NCBI GenBank assembly: GCA_050011095.1
Contig: JBEKJU010000263.1
Location: forward strand, 1 to 5,384
Source of the DNA: JBEKJU01 sp050011095
GTDB taxonomy: Bacteria > Desulfobacterota > Syntrophorhabdia > Syntrophorhabdales > WCHB1-27
Reading direction: 5' to 3'
DNA length: 5,384 bases
Shown here: in pieces, positions 5,286-5,384 of the stretch
Numbering within the stretch: the first letter of the stretch is position 1
Layout: the number at the start of each line of letters is the position of its first letter
Position numbers and translations under genes: made by a program
Notes under the pieces: model-generated
The model's input: the letters and a program-made list of their open reading frames with translations, nothing else
The model's database searches: none
What the model was told of the DNA's origin: nothing

Positions 5286-5384
5286 ATGAGTCAGATGGCG
5301 AAGGATTTTTGGCCGATCGGCGAGGCGCGGAAAGGCCAAATGTACTGGATGTACATGACCTTTTCGCAACGAAGCGGGCGGACA
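5286..5384 (+). CDS. Start of an unrecognised gene (3'-truncated by window)
   Basis: This is an open frame of 33 codons running off the right edge, beginning MSQMAKDFWPIGEARKGQ. It is preceded by a good ribosome binding site and has mostly G or C in third codon positions, as expected for coding DNA here. The peptide starts hydrophilic and includes an aromatic and methionine-rich patch (MYWMYM) at residues 19-24. There is no signal peptide and no recognisable motif. It is transcribed divergently from the chemoreceptor, so a functional link is possible but unsupported. Inverted repeats TTTGGCC/GGCCAAA (5308-5314, 5334-5340) and TGTAC/GTACA (5341-5345, 5351-5355) lie within the coding part. I do not assign a function. 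The frame could end just past the window and be spurious. Confidence 0.5.
   Translation, partial: MSQMAKDFWPIGEARKGQMYWMYMTFSQRSGRT

Noticed and set aside
5312..5321. Ten-base palindrome GCCGATCGGC in the right-edge gene
   Set aside because: It lies within likely coding sequence, has no partner copy in the window, and no known site is matched.

Overview
The window looks like chromosomal DNA of a Gram-negative bacterium. It encodes an outer-membrane efflux lipoprotein, which requires an outer membrane, next to an ABC exporter and a chemoreceptor. The DNA is fairly GC-rich by eye and the reading frames use GC-rich codons. The chemoreceptor resembles those of Desulfobacterota / delta-proteobacteria from memory. 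That affiliation is an inference with low confidence.

Left part (1-3249, plus strand): the 3' part of a tripartite efflux operon. It begins inside an ABC ATPase of the MacB/LolD type that lacks its first half in this window. The ATPase overlaps by ATGA with a MacB-type permease (309-1682). About 130 bases later comes a NodT/OprM-type outer-membrane lipoprotein (1816-3249). Together these would form an ATP-driven inner-membrane pump, with its ATPase as a separate protein, exporting through an outer-membrane channel. A periplasmic adaptor (MacA/HlyD type) would be expected just upstream, outside the window. The linker between permease and channel gene is unusual. It holds an imperfect 45-46 base tandem duplication. 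It also holds a 44-codon reading frame that overlaps the permease stop (ATGA) and the in-frame ATG just ahead of the channel start (TAATG).

Middle (3250-3420): a short convergent intergenic region with one strong hairpin, best read as the terminator of the chemoreceptor gene on the minus strand.

Right part (3421-5058, minus strand): a complete methyl-accepting chemotaxis protein with two membrane segments, a periplasmic helical sensor domain of about 150 residues, HAMP, and a full signalling hairpin. No other chemotaxis gene is present in the window. Upstream lies a divergent intergenic region (5059-5285) with a GC-rich inverted repeat next to the chemoreceptor ribosome binding site. The first 33 codons of an unrecognised plus-strand gene follow (5286-5384).

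No RNA gene, CRISPR array, insertion sequence or phage feature was recognised. Most of the window is ordinary. The permease-channel linker is the part least explained by standard annotation.
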